From Curtobacterium flaccumfaciens (GTDB taxonomy: Bacteria; Actinomycetota; Actinomycetes; Actinomycetales; Microbacteriaceae): a stretch of 64,000 bases of DNA. Of this stretch, positions 8,593-16,697 are shown piece by piece (position 1 is the first letter of the stretch; each line of letters opens with the position of its first letter). The stretch spans positions 151,275-215,274 of the forward strand of contig NZ_SNVW01000006.1 of NCBI RefSeq assembly GCF_004361695.1. The letters are read 5' to 3'. The position numbers and the translations under genes were made by a program. The notes under the pieces were generated by a model that saw nothing but the letters and a program-made list of their open reading frames with translations, was not told where the DNA came from and ran no database searches.

Positions 8593-8858
8593 GCTGTGCT
8601 CCTTCGGTCGGGAGCAGGCAGGCGCGAGCGGTCCCGGAACGATCCGGGACGAGGGCGTGGTTCAGCGAACGGGCACGGCGACGACCGTCAGGGGCGGCCG
8701 GCCCGGTCGTGGATGGTCACCCGACATCGCGCCTCACCTGCCCTTCTGGTCCGTCGCGACTGCTGATCGCAGCCGACTCGGCCACACCCGTGGCCGACGT
8801 CCGACCCTACTCCGCCGCCGAGGACGTGCCAAGGGCGGGGACCCGCACCTGCGAGGGC
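8593..8858 (-). promoter_or_regulatory. corA leader region with hairpin
   Basis: This 266-bp gap contains a perfect 8-bp stem with a 4-nt loop at 8631-8650 (GTCCCGGA/TCCGGGAC). On the minus strand it also contains AGGTGAGGC, the opening string of Mg-sensing M-box riboswitches, though the rest of that consensus is not convincingly present. I see no gene here. A structured corA leader is plausible. Confidence 0.3.
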
Positions 8859-9470
8859 TCACATGCCCCAGACGTCACGGTTCGACGAGGCCACGGCGAT
8901 CGCGCCCGCGCCGAGCGCCGCCACGACGTCGGCCTTGTCGCACACCAGGCCACCGGCGATGACCGGGACGGCGGTGTCGTCGCGGAGCCAGGTGATGACG
9001 CGGGGCATGCACCCGGGCAAGATCTCGATCGCATCGGGCTTCGCCTGCTCGACCACCCGGGGCAGCTGGTGGTACGAGAACGAGTCGACCAGGAAGAAGC
9101 GCTGGACGGCCACGAGCCCGGCGCGCTTGGCGGCACGGACCAGGTTCGACTTGGTGGACAGCACCCCGTCGGCACGGGTGTGCTCGGCGATCCAGGTCAC
9201 CACGACCTCACGCGACGAGAACCCGTCGAGCAGGTCGACGTCCACGAAGACCGTCTTGCCGGCGTCCTTCGCTCGGTCGATGACGTCGGCGACGTCGAGA
9301 ACGCTGCCGTACAGGACGAACACGACGCCCCGGTCGGAGGCCAGGACCTCGTCGAGCGCCGAGGCGTTCTTCACACTGGCGATCACCGGGTCGTCCCGGA
9401 GCGCTTCGAGCACGGAGTTCGCGGTGGTGCTGCGCGCGACATCGCGATCCGTGGTGGTCATACAGCCCAT
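8859..9470 (-). CDS. glpP: GlpP-family glycerol-3-phosphate-responsive antiterminator
   Basis: A 203-residue TIM-barrel-like protein matching the GlpP family along its length. Recognisable stretches are SVKNASALDEVL, FVDVDLLDGFSSRE, GVLSTKSNLVRAAKRAGL, AVQRFFLVDS and the hallmark IEILPGCMPRVI. Bacillus GlpP binds glycerol-3-phosphate and acts on leader mRNA to prevent termination ahead of glp genes. The start is uncertain: ATG at 9470 or 9461, neither with a clear ribosome site. The gene lies 51 bp downstream of idi on the same strand. The nearest plausible target in the window is the terminator at 2281-2331 in front of an operon encoding an FGGY kinase and an FAD oxidase; that link is inference. 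Confidence 0.88.
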   Translation of the reverse strand: MGCMTTTDRDVARSTTANSVLEALRDDPVIASVKNASALDEVLASDRGVVFVLYGSVLDVADVIDRAKDAGKTVFVDVDLLDGFSSREVVVTWIAEHTRADGVLSTKSNLVRAAKRAGLVAVQRFFLVDSFSYHQLPRVVEQAKPDAIEILPGCMPRVITWLRDDTAVPVIAGGLVCDKADVVAALGAGAIAVASSNRDVWGM

Positions 9471-9521
9471 TGTCGATGTCCGGCCCTGGCAACGGGCCGG
9501 ACGCAGACGGGCGCTGGCGGG

Positions 9522-10064
9522 TCAGCGCGTGATGCGGAGGCCCGACGTCGCCAGCTCGGTGAGCTGCCACCCGAGCCACGGGCTCCAGGCGAACGGCGAG
9601 CCCTCGACCGAGGCGCGCAGGGCGTCCTCGGACACCCAGGCGTACTCGGCGACCTCGTCGTCGGCCGGGGCCGGCACGTCGTCCGTCACGGCGCGGTACA
9701 CCGGGCAGACCTCGTTCTCGACGATGCCGGACGCGTCGACCGCGCGGTACCGGAAGTCCGGCAGCACGAGCTCGACGTCGCGCACGGTGATGCCGAGCTC
9801 GCGGGAGGCCCGTCGGGCGATGGCGTCCTCGAAGGACTCGTCAGGACCGGGGTGGCCGCAGAACGTGTTCGTCCACACCCCCGGCCAGGTCTTCTTCGAC
9901 AGCGCACGGCGGGTCACCAGGACGTCGCCGTCGGTGTTCCGGACGTGGCAGGAGAACGCCAGGTGGAGGGGCGTGTGGTCTGTGTGCACCGTGAACTTGT
10001 CCGCCGTGCCGATCGGGGTACGGTCGTCGGCCAGAAGCACCACGGTTTCAGGGAAAGTGCTCAT
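9522..10064 (-). CDS. idi: Isopentenyl-diphosphate delta-isomerase, type I
   Basis: A 180-residue Nudix-fold isomerase of the normal type I length. TNTFCGHPGPDESFEDAIAR supplies the active-site cysteine and the Nudix-like box, REL follows it, and NEVCPVYRA contains the conserved glutamate region. It interconverts IPP and DMAPP, feeding geranylgeranyl diphosphate synthesis by CrtE. The open frame continues upstream, but ATG at 10064 fits the family start. It is divergent from crtE across only 21 bp, so pigment precursor supply and pigment synthesis are probably co-regulated. A -10-like TAACCT lies 10 nt before the start, suggesting a very short or absent 5' leader. Confidence 0.93.
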   Translation of the reverse strand: MSTFPETVVLLADDRTPIGTADKFTVHTDHTPLHLAFSCHVRNTDGDVLVTRRALSKKTWPGVWTNTFCGHPGPDESFEDAIARRASRELGITVRDVELVLPDFRYRAVDASGIVENEVCPVYRAVTDDVPAPADDEVAEYAWVSEDALRASVEGSPFAWSPWLGWQLTELATSGLRITR

Positions 10065-10085
10065 CTGCACCGATAGGTTAGGCCA
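10065..10085. promoter_or_regulatory. Compact divergent promoter between idi and crtE
   Basis: Only 21 bp separate the two start codons. On the plus strand TAGGTT (10074-10079) lies 6 nt before the crtE ATG. On the minus strand TAACCT overlaps it and lies 10 nt before the idi ATG. Both transcripts would be leaderless or nearly so, and the two -10 elements share the same bases, so polymerase could not occupy both at once. The -35 regions would lie inside the opposite coding sequence. Confidence 0.5.
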
Positions 10086-11144
10086 ATGAGCGAGGAAGCG
10101 GCCACCGTGGCGCACATCGACCTCGCGCTCGTCGACGACTGCCTCGAGCGCTTCTTCGCCGTGTCGTCGGCCCGGGCCGAGCGCTACGGCCGCCCCTCCG
10201 AGGAACTCTGGCGGGTGCTCCGCAAGGCGAGCATGGGCGGCAAGCGCTTCCGGCCACGCATGGTCCTCACCGCGTACGCCGGGCTCGGCGGTGCGGATGC
10301 CCACGCCGCCGCGCACGTCGCCGCCGCGTACGAACTGCTGCACACCGCCCTCGTCGTGCACGACGACGTCATCGACCGCGACTGGTCGCGCCGCGGGCAG
10401 CCGAACGTCGCCGGGTCGTTCCGCGACACCGGCACGACCGGTGGCCTGCCGCTGCCGACGGCCGAACACCGCGGCATGAGCGCCGCGGTCATCGCCGGGG
10501 ACCTCGCGCTCGCTGCGGCCCCGCGCTTCATCGAGGCCGCCGGCGTCACCGGTGACCGTCGCTCCCGCCTGCTCGAGATCCTCGACGAGGCGGTGTTCGC
10601 CAGTGCCGCGGGGGAGATGACCGACGTCGACCTCGCCCTCGGGGTGATGCCGACCGTCGACGAGGTCCTCGCGATGGAGCGGGCGAAGACGAGCGTCTAC
10701 TCGTTCGAGGCCCCGCTGCAGTCCGGCGCGGTGCTCGCCGGCGCCACCGAGCAGGTCGTCACCGCGCTCGGGGACTTCGGCCGCGAGATCGGCATCGCCT
10801 ACCAGATCGTCGACGACCTCCTCGGGGTTTTCGGCGACGAGACCATGACGGGCAAGTCCGTCCTCGGTGACCTGCGTGAGGGCAAGCGCACGATGCTCAT
10901 CGCGCACGCCGCGACGACCGACTGCTGGCCCGAGCTCGAGCCGTACCTGGGCGACCCGGGCCTCACCGAGGAGCGTGCGGACGAGGTCCGTGCGACCCTG
11001 GTGTCCTGCGGTGCCCGTGCGGCCGCGGAGTCGAGGGTCGCCGAACACGCCGCCCTGGCCCGTGCCGAGCTCGCCGCACTGCCGTACGACCTCGCCGACC
11101 GCCTGGAGGGCCTCGTGACCGAACTCGTGGAGCGCACGCGGTGA
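10086..11144 (+). CDS. crtE: Geranylgeranyl diphosphate synthase
   Basis: A 352-residue all-alpha trans-prenyltransferase. The first aspartate-rich motif is in VVHDDVIDRD (about residues 92-99), close to the basic GGKRFRPRM that binds diphosphate. The second is QIVDDLLGVFGD (about residues 240-251). It condenses IPP units onto an allylic diphosphate to give C20 GGPP for phytoene synthesis. It is the first gene of the carotenoid operon and overlaps crtB by GTGA. Assignment as the C20 synthase rests on operon position; chain length is not fixed by the motifs I can see. Confidence 0.93.
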   Translation: MSEEAATVAHIDLALVDDCLERFFAVSSARAERYGRPSEELWRVLRKASMGGKRFRPRMVLTAYAGLGGADAHAAAHVAAAYELLHTALVVHDDVIDRDWSRRGQPNVAGSFRDTGTTGGLPLPTAEHRGMSAAVIAGDLALAAAPRFIEAAGVTGDRRSRLLEILDEAVFASAAGEMTDVDLALGVMPTVDEVLAMERAKTSVYSFEAPLQSGAVLAGATEQVVTALGDFGREIGIAYQIVDDLLGVFGDETMTGKSVLGDLREGKRTMLIAHAATTDCWPELEPYLGDPGLTEERADEVRATLVSCGARAAAESRVAEHAALARAELAALPYDLADRLEGLVTELVERTR

Positions 11145-12073
11145 CGCACAGCAAGGCCGAGCCACGTCCGACGACGCGGCTCGGGCTCTACGACGCCACG
11201 GCAGAGGCAGCCTCCGGCGTCGTCATCGACCGCTACTCCACGTCGTTCGGGCTCGCCAGTCGCCTGCTCGCGAAGGACACCCGCGAGCACATCCGGAACG
11301 TCTACGCGCTCGTCCGGGTCGCCGACGAGGTCGTCGACGGTCCCGCGACCGAGGCCGGGCTCGACCCCGCGCTGGCCCGCACGGTCCTCGACGAGCTCGA
11401 GGCGGACACCGAACGCGCCATCGCGCTCGGGTTCTCCGTCAACCCGGTGGTGCACGCCTTCGCCCGCACCGCGCGGACCACCGGCTTCGGCCCCGAGCTC
11501 ACCCGTCCGTTCTTCGCGTCGATGCGGATGGACCTCGAGCAGACCGAGCACGACGAGGCCTCGTTCACCACCTACGTGTACGGCTCGGCCGAGGTCGTGG
11601 GCCTGATGTGCCTCCGTGCGTTCGTGTACCGCGCCGGCCGACCGACCTTCGACGACTCCGTGCTCGTCGACGGCGCGCGAGCACTCGGTGCCGCGTTCCA
11701 GAAGGTCAACTTCCTCCGCGACCTGCACGCCGACTTCGAGGTGCTCGGTCGCTCGTACTTCCCCGGCGTCGAGGTGCGCACCTTCGACGAGGCCACGAAG
11801 GAGCGGCTCGTCGCCGACGTCCAGGCCGACCTCGACCGTGCCGCGATGACCATCCGCCTGCTCCCCGCCGACGCGCAGAAGGCCGTCGGACTGGCGCACG
11901 GGCTCTTCCAGGAGCTCAACGACCGCATCGCGGCGACGCCGGCGAACCTCCTCATCACGACCCGGGTGCGCGTGCCGAACCCGGTGAAGGCGCGGCTCGC
12001 CGCGCAGGTCCTCGCCGGACGCGCCCCGTTGCGTTCGCGGGCCGCCCACCACCTGCCTGGAGGCACGTCATGA
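11141..12073 (+). CDS. crtB: Phytoene synthase
   Basis: A 310-residue squalene/phytoene synthase. The first DxxxD-type motif lies in YALVRVADEVVDG (about residues 54-66) and the second in NFLRDLHADFEVLGRSYFP. YVYGSAEVVGLMCLR is the conserved helix between them. It joins two GGPP molecules head to head into phytoene. The GTG start overlaps the crtE stop (GTGA) and its own stop overlaps the crtI ATG, so crtE-B-I are tightly coupled. A degenerate copy of the GGAGGC palindrome core straddles the crtB/crtI junction. Confidence 0.93.
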   Translation: MTHSKAEPRPTTRLGLYDATAEAASGVVIDRYSTSFGLASRLLAKDTREHIRNVYALVRVADEVVDGPATEAGLDPALARTVLDELEADTERAIALGFSVNPVVHAFARTARTTGFGPELTRPFFASMRMDLEQTEHDEASFTTYVYGSAEVVGLMCLRAFVYRAGRPTFDDSVLVDGARALGAAFQKVNFLRDLHADFEVLGRSYFPGVEVRTFDEATKERLVADVQADLDRAAMTIRLLPADAQKAVGLAHGLFQELNDRIAATPANLLITTRVRVPNPVKARLAAQVLAGRAPLRSRAAHHLPGGTS

Positions 12074-13749
12074 CCCCGCCCCGCGCCTCCGGTCCGAAGG
12101 CGCCCGCCTCCGCACCGACGGCACCCGCGTCCGCTCCGCGGGCGCCGGCGTCCGCTCCGCGGGCGTCCGGCTCACGACGCAAGGTGCCGGCTCGTCGCGC
12201 CGTCGTCATCGGCGGCGGCATCAGCGGGCTCGCGTCCGCCGCCCTGCTCGCGCGGGACGGCTTCTCGGTGACCGTGCTCGAGCAGCGGACGCAGCTCGGC
12301 GGGCGCGCCGGCTCGTGGGAGCAGGACGGCTTCCGGTTCGACACCGGTCCGTCGTGGTACCTCATGCCCGAGGTGTTCGACCACTTCTTCCAGCTGCTCG
12401 GCACCTCCGCGGACGCCGAACTCGACCTCGTGCGGCTCGACCCGGGTTACCGCGTCTACAGCGAGGGGTACGACGACCCCATCGACCTGCGCGCCGACCG
12501 CGAGGCGAACATCGCGCTCTTCGAGTCGGTCGAGCCCGGTGCGGGCGACCGGATGCGGAAGTACCTCGCCTCGGCTGAGGACACCTACGCCATGGCCGTC
12601 CGCCGGTTCCTGTACACGACCTTCCAGGACCTCACGAAGCTCGCGGCACCCGACGTCCTCCGGCGGCTGCCCAAGCTCGCCCGCCTGCTGCTCCAGCCGC
12701 TGTCCGCGTTCGCGAGCTCGGCCGTGCGGGACCGCCGGCTCTGGCAGGTCCTCGGGTACCCGGCGGTCTTCCTCGGCACCAGCCCGTACGCCGCCCCGAG
12801 CATGTACCACCTGATGAGCCACCTCGACCTCGCCGACGGCGTGCTCTACCCGAAGGGCGGCATCACCGAGGTCATCTCCGCCGTGGAACGGGTCGCCCGT
12901 CGCGAGGGCGCGAAGATCATCGCCGGTGCCAAGGTCGAGCGCATCGTCGTGCAGGACGGCGTCGCCGCCGGCGTCGTGCACCGCGACCGCGACGGCGTGC
13001 AGCACACCGCGCCAGCGGACCTCGTGGTCAGCGCAGCCGATCTCCAGCACACCGAGATGCAGCTGCTCGACCGCGAGCACCGCACGCACGGAGCCGACCA
13101 CTGGACCAAGCGGGACCCGGGCCCGAGTGCCGTCCTGGTGTACCTCGGCATCGACGGTCCGACGCCGGGCCTGCTGCACCACACCCTCGTGTTCACCGAG
13201 GACTGGAAGGCGAACTTCGGCGCGATCTTCGGGAAGGACCGGCACGTGCCGGACCCCGCGTCGATCTACGTCTGCGCGCCCTCCGAGACCGACCCGTCCG
13301 TCGCGCCCCGCGGCTCGAGCAACCTGTTCGTCCTGGTGCCGTTGCCCGCCGACCTGTCGATCGGCAAGGGCGGCATCGACGGTGCCGGCGACTACCAGGT
13401 CGAGCAGATCGCCGACCGCGCGATCGACGTCGTCGCCGAGCGCGCGGGCATCCCCGACCTCCGCGACCGCATCCGGGTCCGCCGCACGATCGGCCCGCGC
13501 GACTTCGCCGACGACCTGAACGCGTGGAACGGGTCGATGCTCGGTCCGGCGCACACCCTGCGGCAGAGCGCGTTCTTCCGCGAGAAGAACGCCTCGGCGA
13601 AGGTCGACGGCCTGTACTACGTCGGGGCCTCGACGATCCCGGGCATCGGGCTGCCGATGTGCCTCATCAGCGCCGAGGTCCTGCTCAAGCGGATCCACGG
13701 CGACAGCAGCACCGAGCCGCTGCCGACGCCGCTGGGCGCCACGGTCTGA
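12070..13749 (+). CDS. crtI: Phytoene desaturase
   Basis: A 559-residue flavin-dependent desaturase. The dinucleotide-binding motif VVIGGGISGLASAALLA begins near residue 45, followed by LGGRAGSWEQDGFRFDTGP. The C-terminus carries the family signature VGASTIPGIGLPMCLIS. It converts phytoene to lycopene in the membrane. The first 38 residues are an odd Ala/Pro/Ser extension with three 7-residue repeats (ASAPTAP, ASAPRAP, ASAPRAS). No alternative start is evident closer to the fold, and ATG 12070 overlaps the crtB stop. The stop overlaps the crtYe ATG by one base (TGATG). Confidence 0.93.
   Translation: MTPPRASGPKAPASAPTAPASAPRAPASAPRASGSRRKVPARRAVVIGGGISGLASAALLARDGFSVTVLEQRTQLGGRAGSWEQDGFRFDTGPSWYLMPEVFDHFFQLLGTSADAELDLVRLDPGYRVYSEGYDDPIDLRADREANIALFESVEPGAGDRMRKYLASAEDTYAMAVRRFLYTTFQDLTKLAAPDVLRRLPKLARLLLQPLSAFASSAVRDRRLWQVLGYPAVFLGTSPYAAPSMYHLMSHLDLADGVLYPKGGITEVISAVERVARREGAKIIAGAKVERIVVQDGVAAGVVHRDRDGVQHTAPADLVVSAADLQHTEMQLLDREHRTHGADHWTKRDPGPSAVLVYLGIDGPTPGLLHHTLVFTEDWKANFGAIFGKDRHVPDPASIYVCAPSETDPSVAPRGSSNLFVLVPLPADLSIGKGGIDGAGDYQVEQIADRAIDVVAERAGIPDLRDRIRVRRTIGPRDFADDLNAWNGSMLGPAHTLRQSAFFREKNASAKVDGLYYVGASTIPGIGLPMCLISAEVLLKRIHGDSSTEPLPTPLGATV
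12106..12168 (+). repeat. 21-bp tandem repeat in the crtI 5' end
   Basis: Three in-frame 21-bp units encode ASAP[RT]A[PS]. The last two share an identical 17-bp core starting at 12127 and 12148. Copy number can change by slippage without breaking the frame. The repeat lies in the N-terminal tail, before the flavin-binding fold. Confidence 0.75.
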
Positions 13750-14090
13750 TGCCCGGGCTGTACCTCGCCGGGCTGCTCGTGTCGCTCGTCGGCATGACGG
13801 TGCTCGACGCGCGCTTCCGGCTGTTCTTCTGGCGGGCACCGTGGCGCGCGACCGCCGTGATGGTCGTCGGCGTCGCGTTCTTCCTGCTGTGGGACGCGCT
13901 CGGCGTCGCGTTCGGCATCTTCTTCATCGGGCCGCAGAACCTGCTCACCGGGGTGCTGCTCGCGCCGGACGTCCCGCTCGAGGAGCTCTTCTTCCTGCTG
14001 CTGCTCTGCTACACGACGATGAACCTGACCGGGTTCGTCCGGCCCCTCGTCGCCCGGCGGGTCCGCCGGTCCGAACGGCGGCGCGCGTGA
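13749..14090 (+). CDS. crtYe: C50 carotenoid cyclase subunit A (CrtYe-like)
   Basis: A 113-residue, three-helix membrane protein of the heterodimeric lycopene/C50 cyclase family. The signature PLEELFFLLLLCYTTM, with adjacent glutamates next to a membrane helix, is the conserved cyclase motif. It works with CrtYf to cyclise the ends of the elongated lycopene backbone. The ATG overlaps the crtI stop by one base, and its own stop overlaps the crtYf GTG (GTGA). Length is normal for this subunit class. Confidence 0.88.
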   Translation: MPGLYLAGLLVSLVGMTVLDARFRLFFWRAPWRATAVMVVGVAFFLLWDALGVAFGIFFIGPQNLLTGVLLAPDVPLEELFFLLLLCYTTMNLTGFVRPLVARRVRRSERRRA

Positions 14091-15427
14091 CCGGGGCGGG
14101 CGCGTACGCGCTGCTGGCGCTCCCGTTCTTCGCGGCCGTCGCCGTGGTCGCCGTGATCGCGGGCATCGTCGCCGCGCGTCGTGCGCAGCGGGCCGGGCGT
14201 CGGGCACGGACCGGGCGCCGCATCGCGCTCGTCACCGGCCTCGTCGCCGGCATCGCGCTCCTCGTCATGACGATCGTGTTCGACAACGTCATCGTCACGC
14301 TGCGCATCGTGGCGTACGACCCCGCGCTCATCAGCGGTGCGAAGATCGGGGCGATCCCGGTCGAGGACCTCGCGTACGCGATCGCGGCGATCGTGCTGCT
14401 GCCCGCCCTGTGGATCCTGTTCGACCGGACGGGCCCGCGCGGCCCGGCCGACGCGCGCCCCGCGCCCGACCCGACCACCGCCCCACCGGAGGACACCTCA
14501 GTGAACGCGAGCACCGCCTCCAGGCCGTCGACCCTGCGCGCCCTCTTCGTCTCGTCGCGCCCGATCAGCTGGGTGAACACCGCGTACCCGTTCGGCGCCG
14601 CGTACCTGCTGGGCAGCGGGGTCGGCGTCGACGGGGGTGGCGGGTTCTCGCTCGTCGCGTTCCTCATCGGGGTCGTGTACTTCCTGGTGCCGTACAACCT
14701 GGCGATGTACGGCATCAACGACGTCTTCGACTACGAGTCCGACCTTCGGAACCCGCGGAAGGGCGGTGTCGAGGGTGCCCTGCTCGACAAGAGCGTGCAC
14801 CGCGCGACACTGTGGGCCGTCGTCGTCACGAACGTGCCGTTCCTCGTCGCGCTCGTCGTGCTCGGGGCGGTGAGCGGCAACGGACCGTGGTCGTGGCTCG
14901 TCCTCGCGATCAGCGTGTTCGCGGTGCTCGCCTACTCCGCGCCGGGGCTCCGCTTCAAGGAGAAGCCGTTCCTCGACTCGCTCACCTCGTCGACCCACTT
15001 CGTGTCGCCGGCGATCTACGGTCTCGCGCTCGCCGGGCCGCACTGGACGGGGCAGCTCGTCGCGGTGTGCGTGGCGTTCTTCCTGTGGGGCGTGGCCTCG
15101 CACGCGTTCGGTGCCGTGCAGGACGTGCTCGCGGACCGAGCCGGCGGCATCGGGTCCGTGGCGACCGTGATCGGTGCGCGCGCGACCGTGCGCCTGGCGT
15201 TCGTGGCCTACCTGGTCGCCGGGGTCGCGCTGCTGTTCTCGGCGTTCCCGGGGCCCATCGCCGCCGTCGTGGTGATCCCGTACGCGCTCAACGTGCTGCC
15301 GTGGTGGAACGTCACCGACGCCGACGCCGAGGCGGCCAACGCGGGGTGGAAGCGGTTCCTCTGGATCAACTACCTCGCCGGGTTCATCGTCACCATGGCG
15401 CTCATCGCGTACGCCTTCACGCACTGA
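14087..15427 (+). CDS. Fused C50 cyclase subunit B and lycopene elongase (CrtYf-CrtEb)
   Basis: One open frame of 446 residues covers two normally separate proteins. Residues 1 to about 110 are the cyclase subunit B with three or four membrane helices and the motif IPVEDLAYAIAAIVLLP. A Pro/Asp/Thr-rich linker follows. Residues about 140-446 are a UbiA-type prenyltransferase with MYGINDVFDYESD (first Asp motif) and a second one in GAVQDVLADRAGG. The elongase adds prenyl units to lycopene to give a C50 product, and cyclase subunits close the rings. No stop codon separates the halves, but an internal GGAGGA (14488-14493) followed by GTG at 14501 could also start free CrtEb. Confidence 0.9.
   Translation: MTGAGAYALLALPFFAAVAVVAVIAGIVAARRAQRAGRRARTGRRIALVTGLVAGIALLVMTIVFDNVIVTLRIVAYDPALISGAKIGAIPVEDLAYAIAAIVLLPALWILFDRTGPRGPADARPAPDPTTAPPEDTSVNASTASRPSTLRALFVSSRPISWVNTAYPFGAAYLLGSGVGVDGGGGFSLVAFLIGVVYFLVPYNLAMYGINDVFDYESDLRNPRKGGVEGALLDKSVHRATLWAVVVTNVPFLVALVVLGAVSGNGPWSWLVLAISVFAVLAYSAPGLRFKEKPFLDSLTSSTHFVSPAIYGLALAGPHWTGQLVAVCVAFFLWGVASHAFGAVQDVLADRAGGIGSVATVIGARATVRLAFVAYLVAGVALLFSAFPGPIAAVVVIPYALNVLPWWNVTDADAEAANAGWKRFLWINYLAGFIVTMALIAYAFTH
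14488..14503 (+). promoter_or_regulatory. Internal ribosome site and GTG start for free CrtEb
   Basis: GGAGGA lies 7 nt before an in-frame GTG at 14501 within the linker of the crtYf-crtEb frame. This is the best ribosome-binding match nearby, so both a fusion and a separate elongase may be made. Confidence 0.55.
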
Positions 15428-15544
15428 GCGGAAGCACCGAGCGGACGCGCCCGCCCGCTGCGCGCGGTGCCACCGGTCCCTGACAGACTGGACGGACGCA
15501 CCGCGGCGTCCGTGGTGCGACACCAGCCACGAGGGAGTGCACGC

Positions 15545-16588
15545 ATGACGGTCCGGATCATCCACGTCGGTCTCGGAGGGTGGGGCGGCAACTGGGCCCG
15601 CACCGCCATCCCGGAGGTCACCGAAGTGGAGGTGGTCGGGATCGTCGACCCGGTTCCGGCCACGCTCGAGGCCGTCCGCGAGGACCTCGGTCTGCCGGTA
15701 TCCGCGGCGTTCCCGTCCCTCACCGCGGCGCTCGCCGCCGTCGAGGCCGACGCCGTCGTCATCACCGCCCCCGCCGTGACCCACGTGCCCCTTGCACTCG
15801 AGGCGCTCGAGGCCGGCAAGCACGTGCTCGTCGAGAAGCCGTTCGCCAACACCACGGACGAAGCCGTCACCGCCGTCCGCCGTGCCGAGGAGCTCGGGCT
15901 CGTGCTGCAGGTCAGCCAGAACTACCGCTGGTACCCGGCGCCTCGGGTCGTGCAGGAGCTGCTCGCGACGGACACCGTGGGCGAGGTCTCGGCGATCAGC
16001 ATCGACTTCCGTCAGTGGGACAACGACCAGCCCGCGGGGGAGTACCCGCACTACGCGTTCCCGCACGCGATGATCAACGACATGGCCATCCACCACTTCG
16101 ACCTCCTCCGGATGGTCACCGGTCGCGAGGCCGTGCGCGTCTTCGCGAAGGCGTCGTACCCGTCGTACAGCAAGTACCAGGACGAAGCGGTCGCGTCGAT
16201 GATCATCGAGCTCGACGACGGTCTGGTCGTGAGCTACCGCGGCAGCTGGCTCTCGCGTGCCCCTCGGACGGCCTGGGCCGGCGAGTGGAGCATCCAGGGC
16301 GAGGACGGCGAGCTCTGGTTCACGAGCCGCAGCGGTGCGCCGAACGCTGTCGAGGGCGACCGCGTGACGATCCGCCGTACGCAGGACGACGAGGCGGTCG
16401 CGGTGGAGCTCCCCGCGCTCGAGCACACCGACCGGCAGGGCGGGCTGCAGGCCTTCGCACGGTCGGTCGCGGGAGGTCCGGCCCCGGCGACGAGCGGGCG
16501 CGACAACCTGCGGAGCCTCGCCCTCATGGAGGCGGCGGGCCGCTCTGCGGCGTCCGGCCGCCCCGAGGACGTCGTCGTCCCGTCCTGA
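15545..16588 (+). CDS. Gfo/Idh/MocA-family oxidoreductase
   Basis: A 347-residue NAD(P)-dependent dehydrogenase. The N-terminal Rossmann fold shows VGLGGWGGNWARTAI, and HVLVEKPFANTTDEA contains the family EKP motif with its catalytic lysine. The C-terminal alpha/beta domain follows, with DMAIHHFDLLRM carrying the usual histidine-aspartate pair. Such enzymes oxidise sugars, inositols or related compounds. The ATG at 15545 follows GAGGGAG. It stands alone after the carotenoid operon with about 118 bp between and ends at the palindrome at 16601. The substrate cannot be inferred from context. Confidence 0.9.
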   Translation: MTVRIIHVGLGGWGGNWARTAIPEVTEVEVVGIVDPVPATLEAVREDLGLPVSAAFPSLTAALAAVEADAVVITAPAVTHVPLALEALEAGKHVLVEKPFANTTDEAVTAVRRAEELGLVLQVSQNYRWYPAPRVVQELLATDTVGEVSAISIDFRQWDNDQPAGEYPHYAFPHAMINDMAIHHFDLLRMVTGREAVRVFAKASYPSYSKYQDEAVASMIIELDDGLVVSYRGSWLSRAPRTAWAGEWSIQGEDGELWFTSRSGAPNAVEGDRVTIRRTQDDEAVAVELPALEHTDRQGGLQAFARSVAGGPAPATSGRDNLRSLALMEAAGRSAASGRPEDVVVPS

Positions 16589-16600
16589 CGTGACCGGCTG

Positions 16601-16646
16601 ACGGCCTGGAGGCGCGGCGCGGGCCCGCCACGCGCCTCCAGGCCGT
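16601..16646. repeat. Dispersed palindrome, GGAGGCGCG family, copy 3
   Basis: Perfect 16-bp arms ACGGCCTGGAGGCGCG (16601-16616) and CGCGCCTCCAGGCCGT (16631-16646) lie 12 bp after the oxidoreductase stop. The position suits a terminator, without a T-tract. Confidence 0.8.
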
Positions 16647-16697
16647 CCCGTGGTCGCGCCGGGCCGGCGGCCGCCCCGCGGTCCCGCCCCGCGCTCG

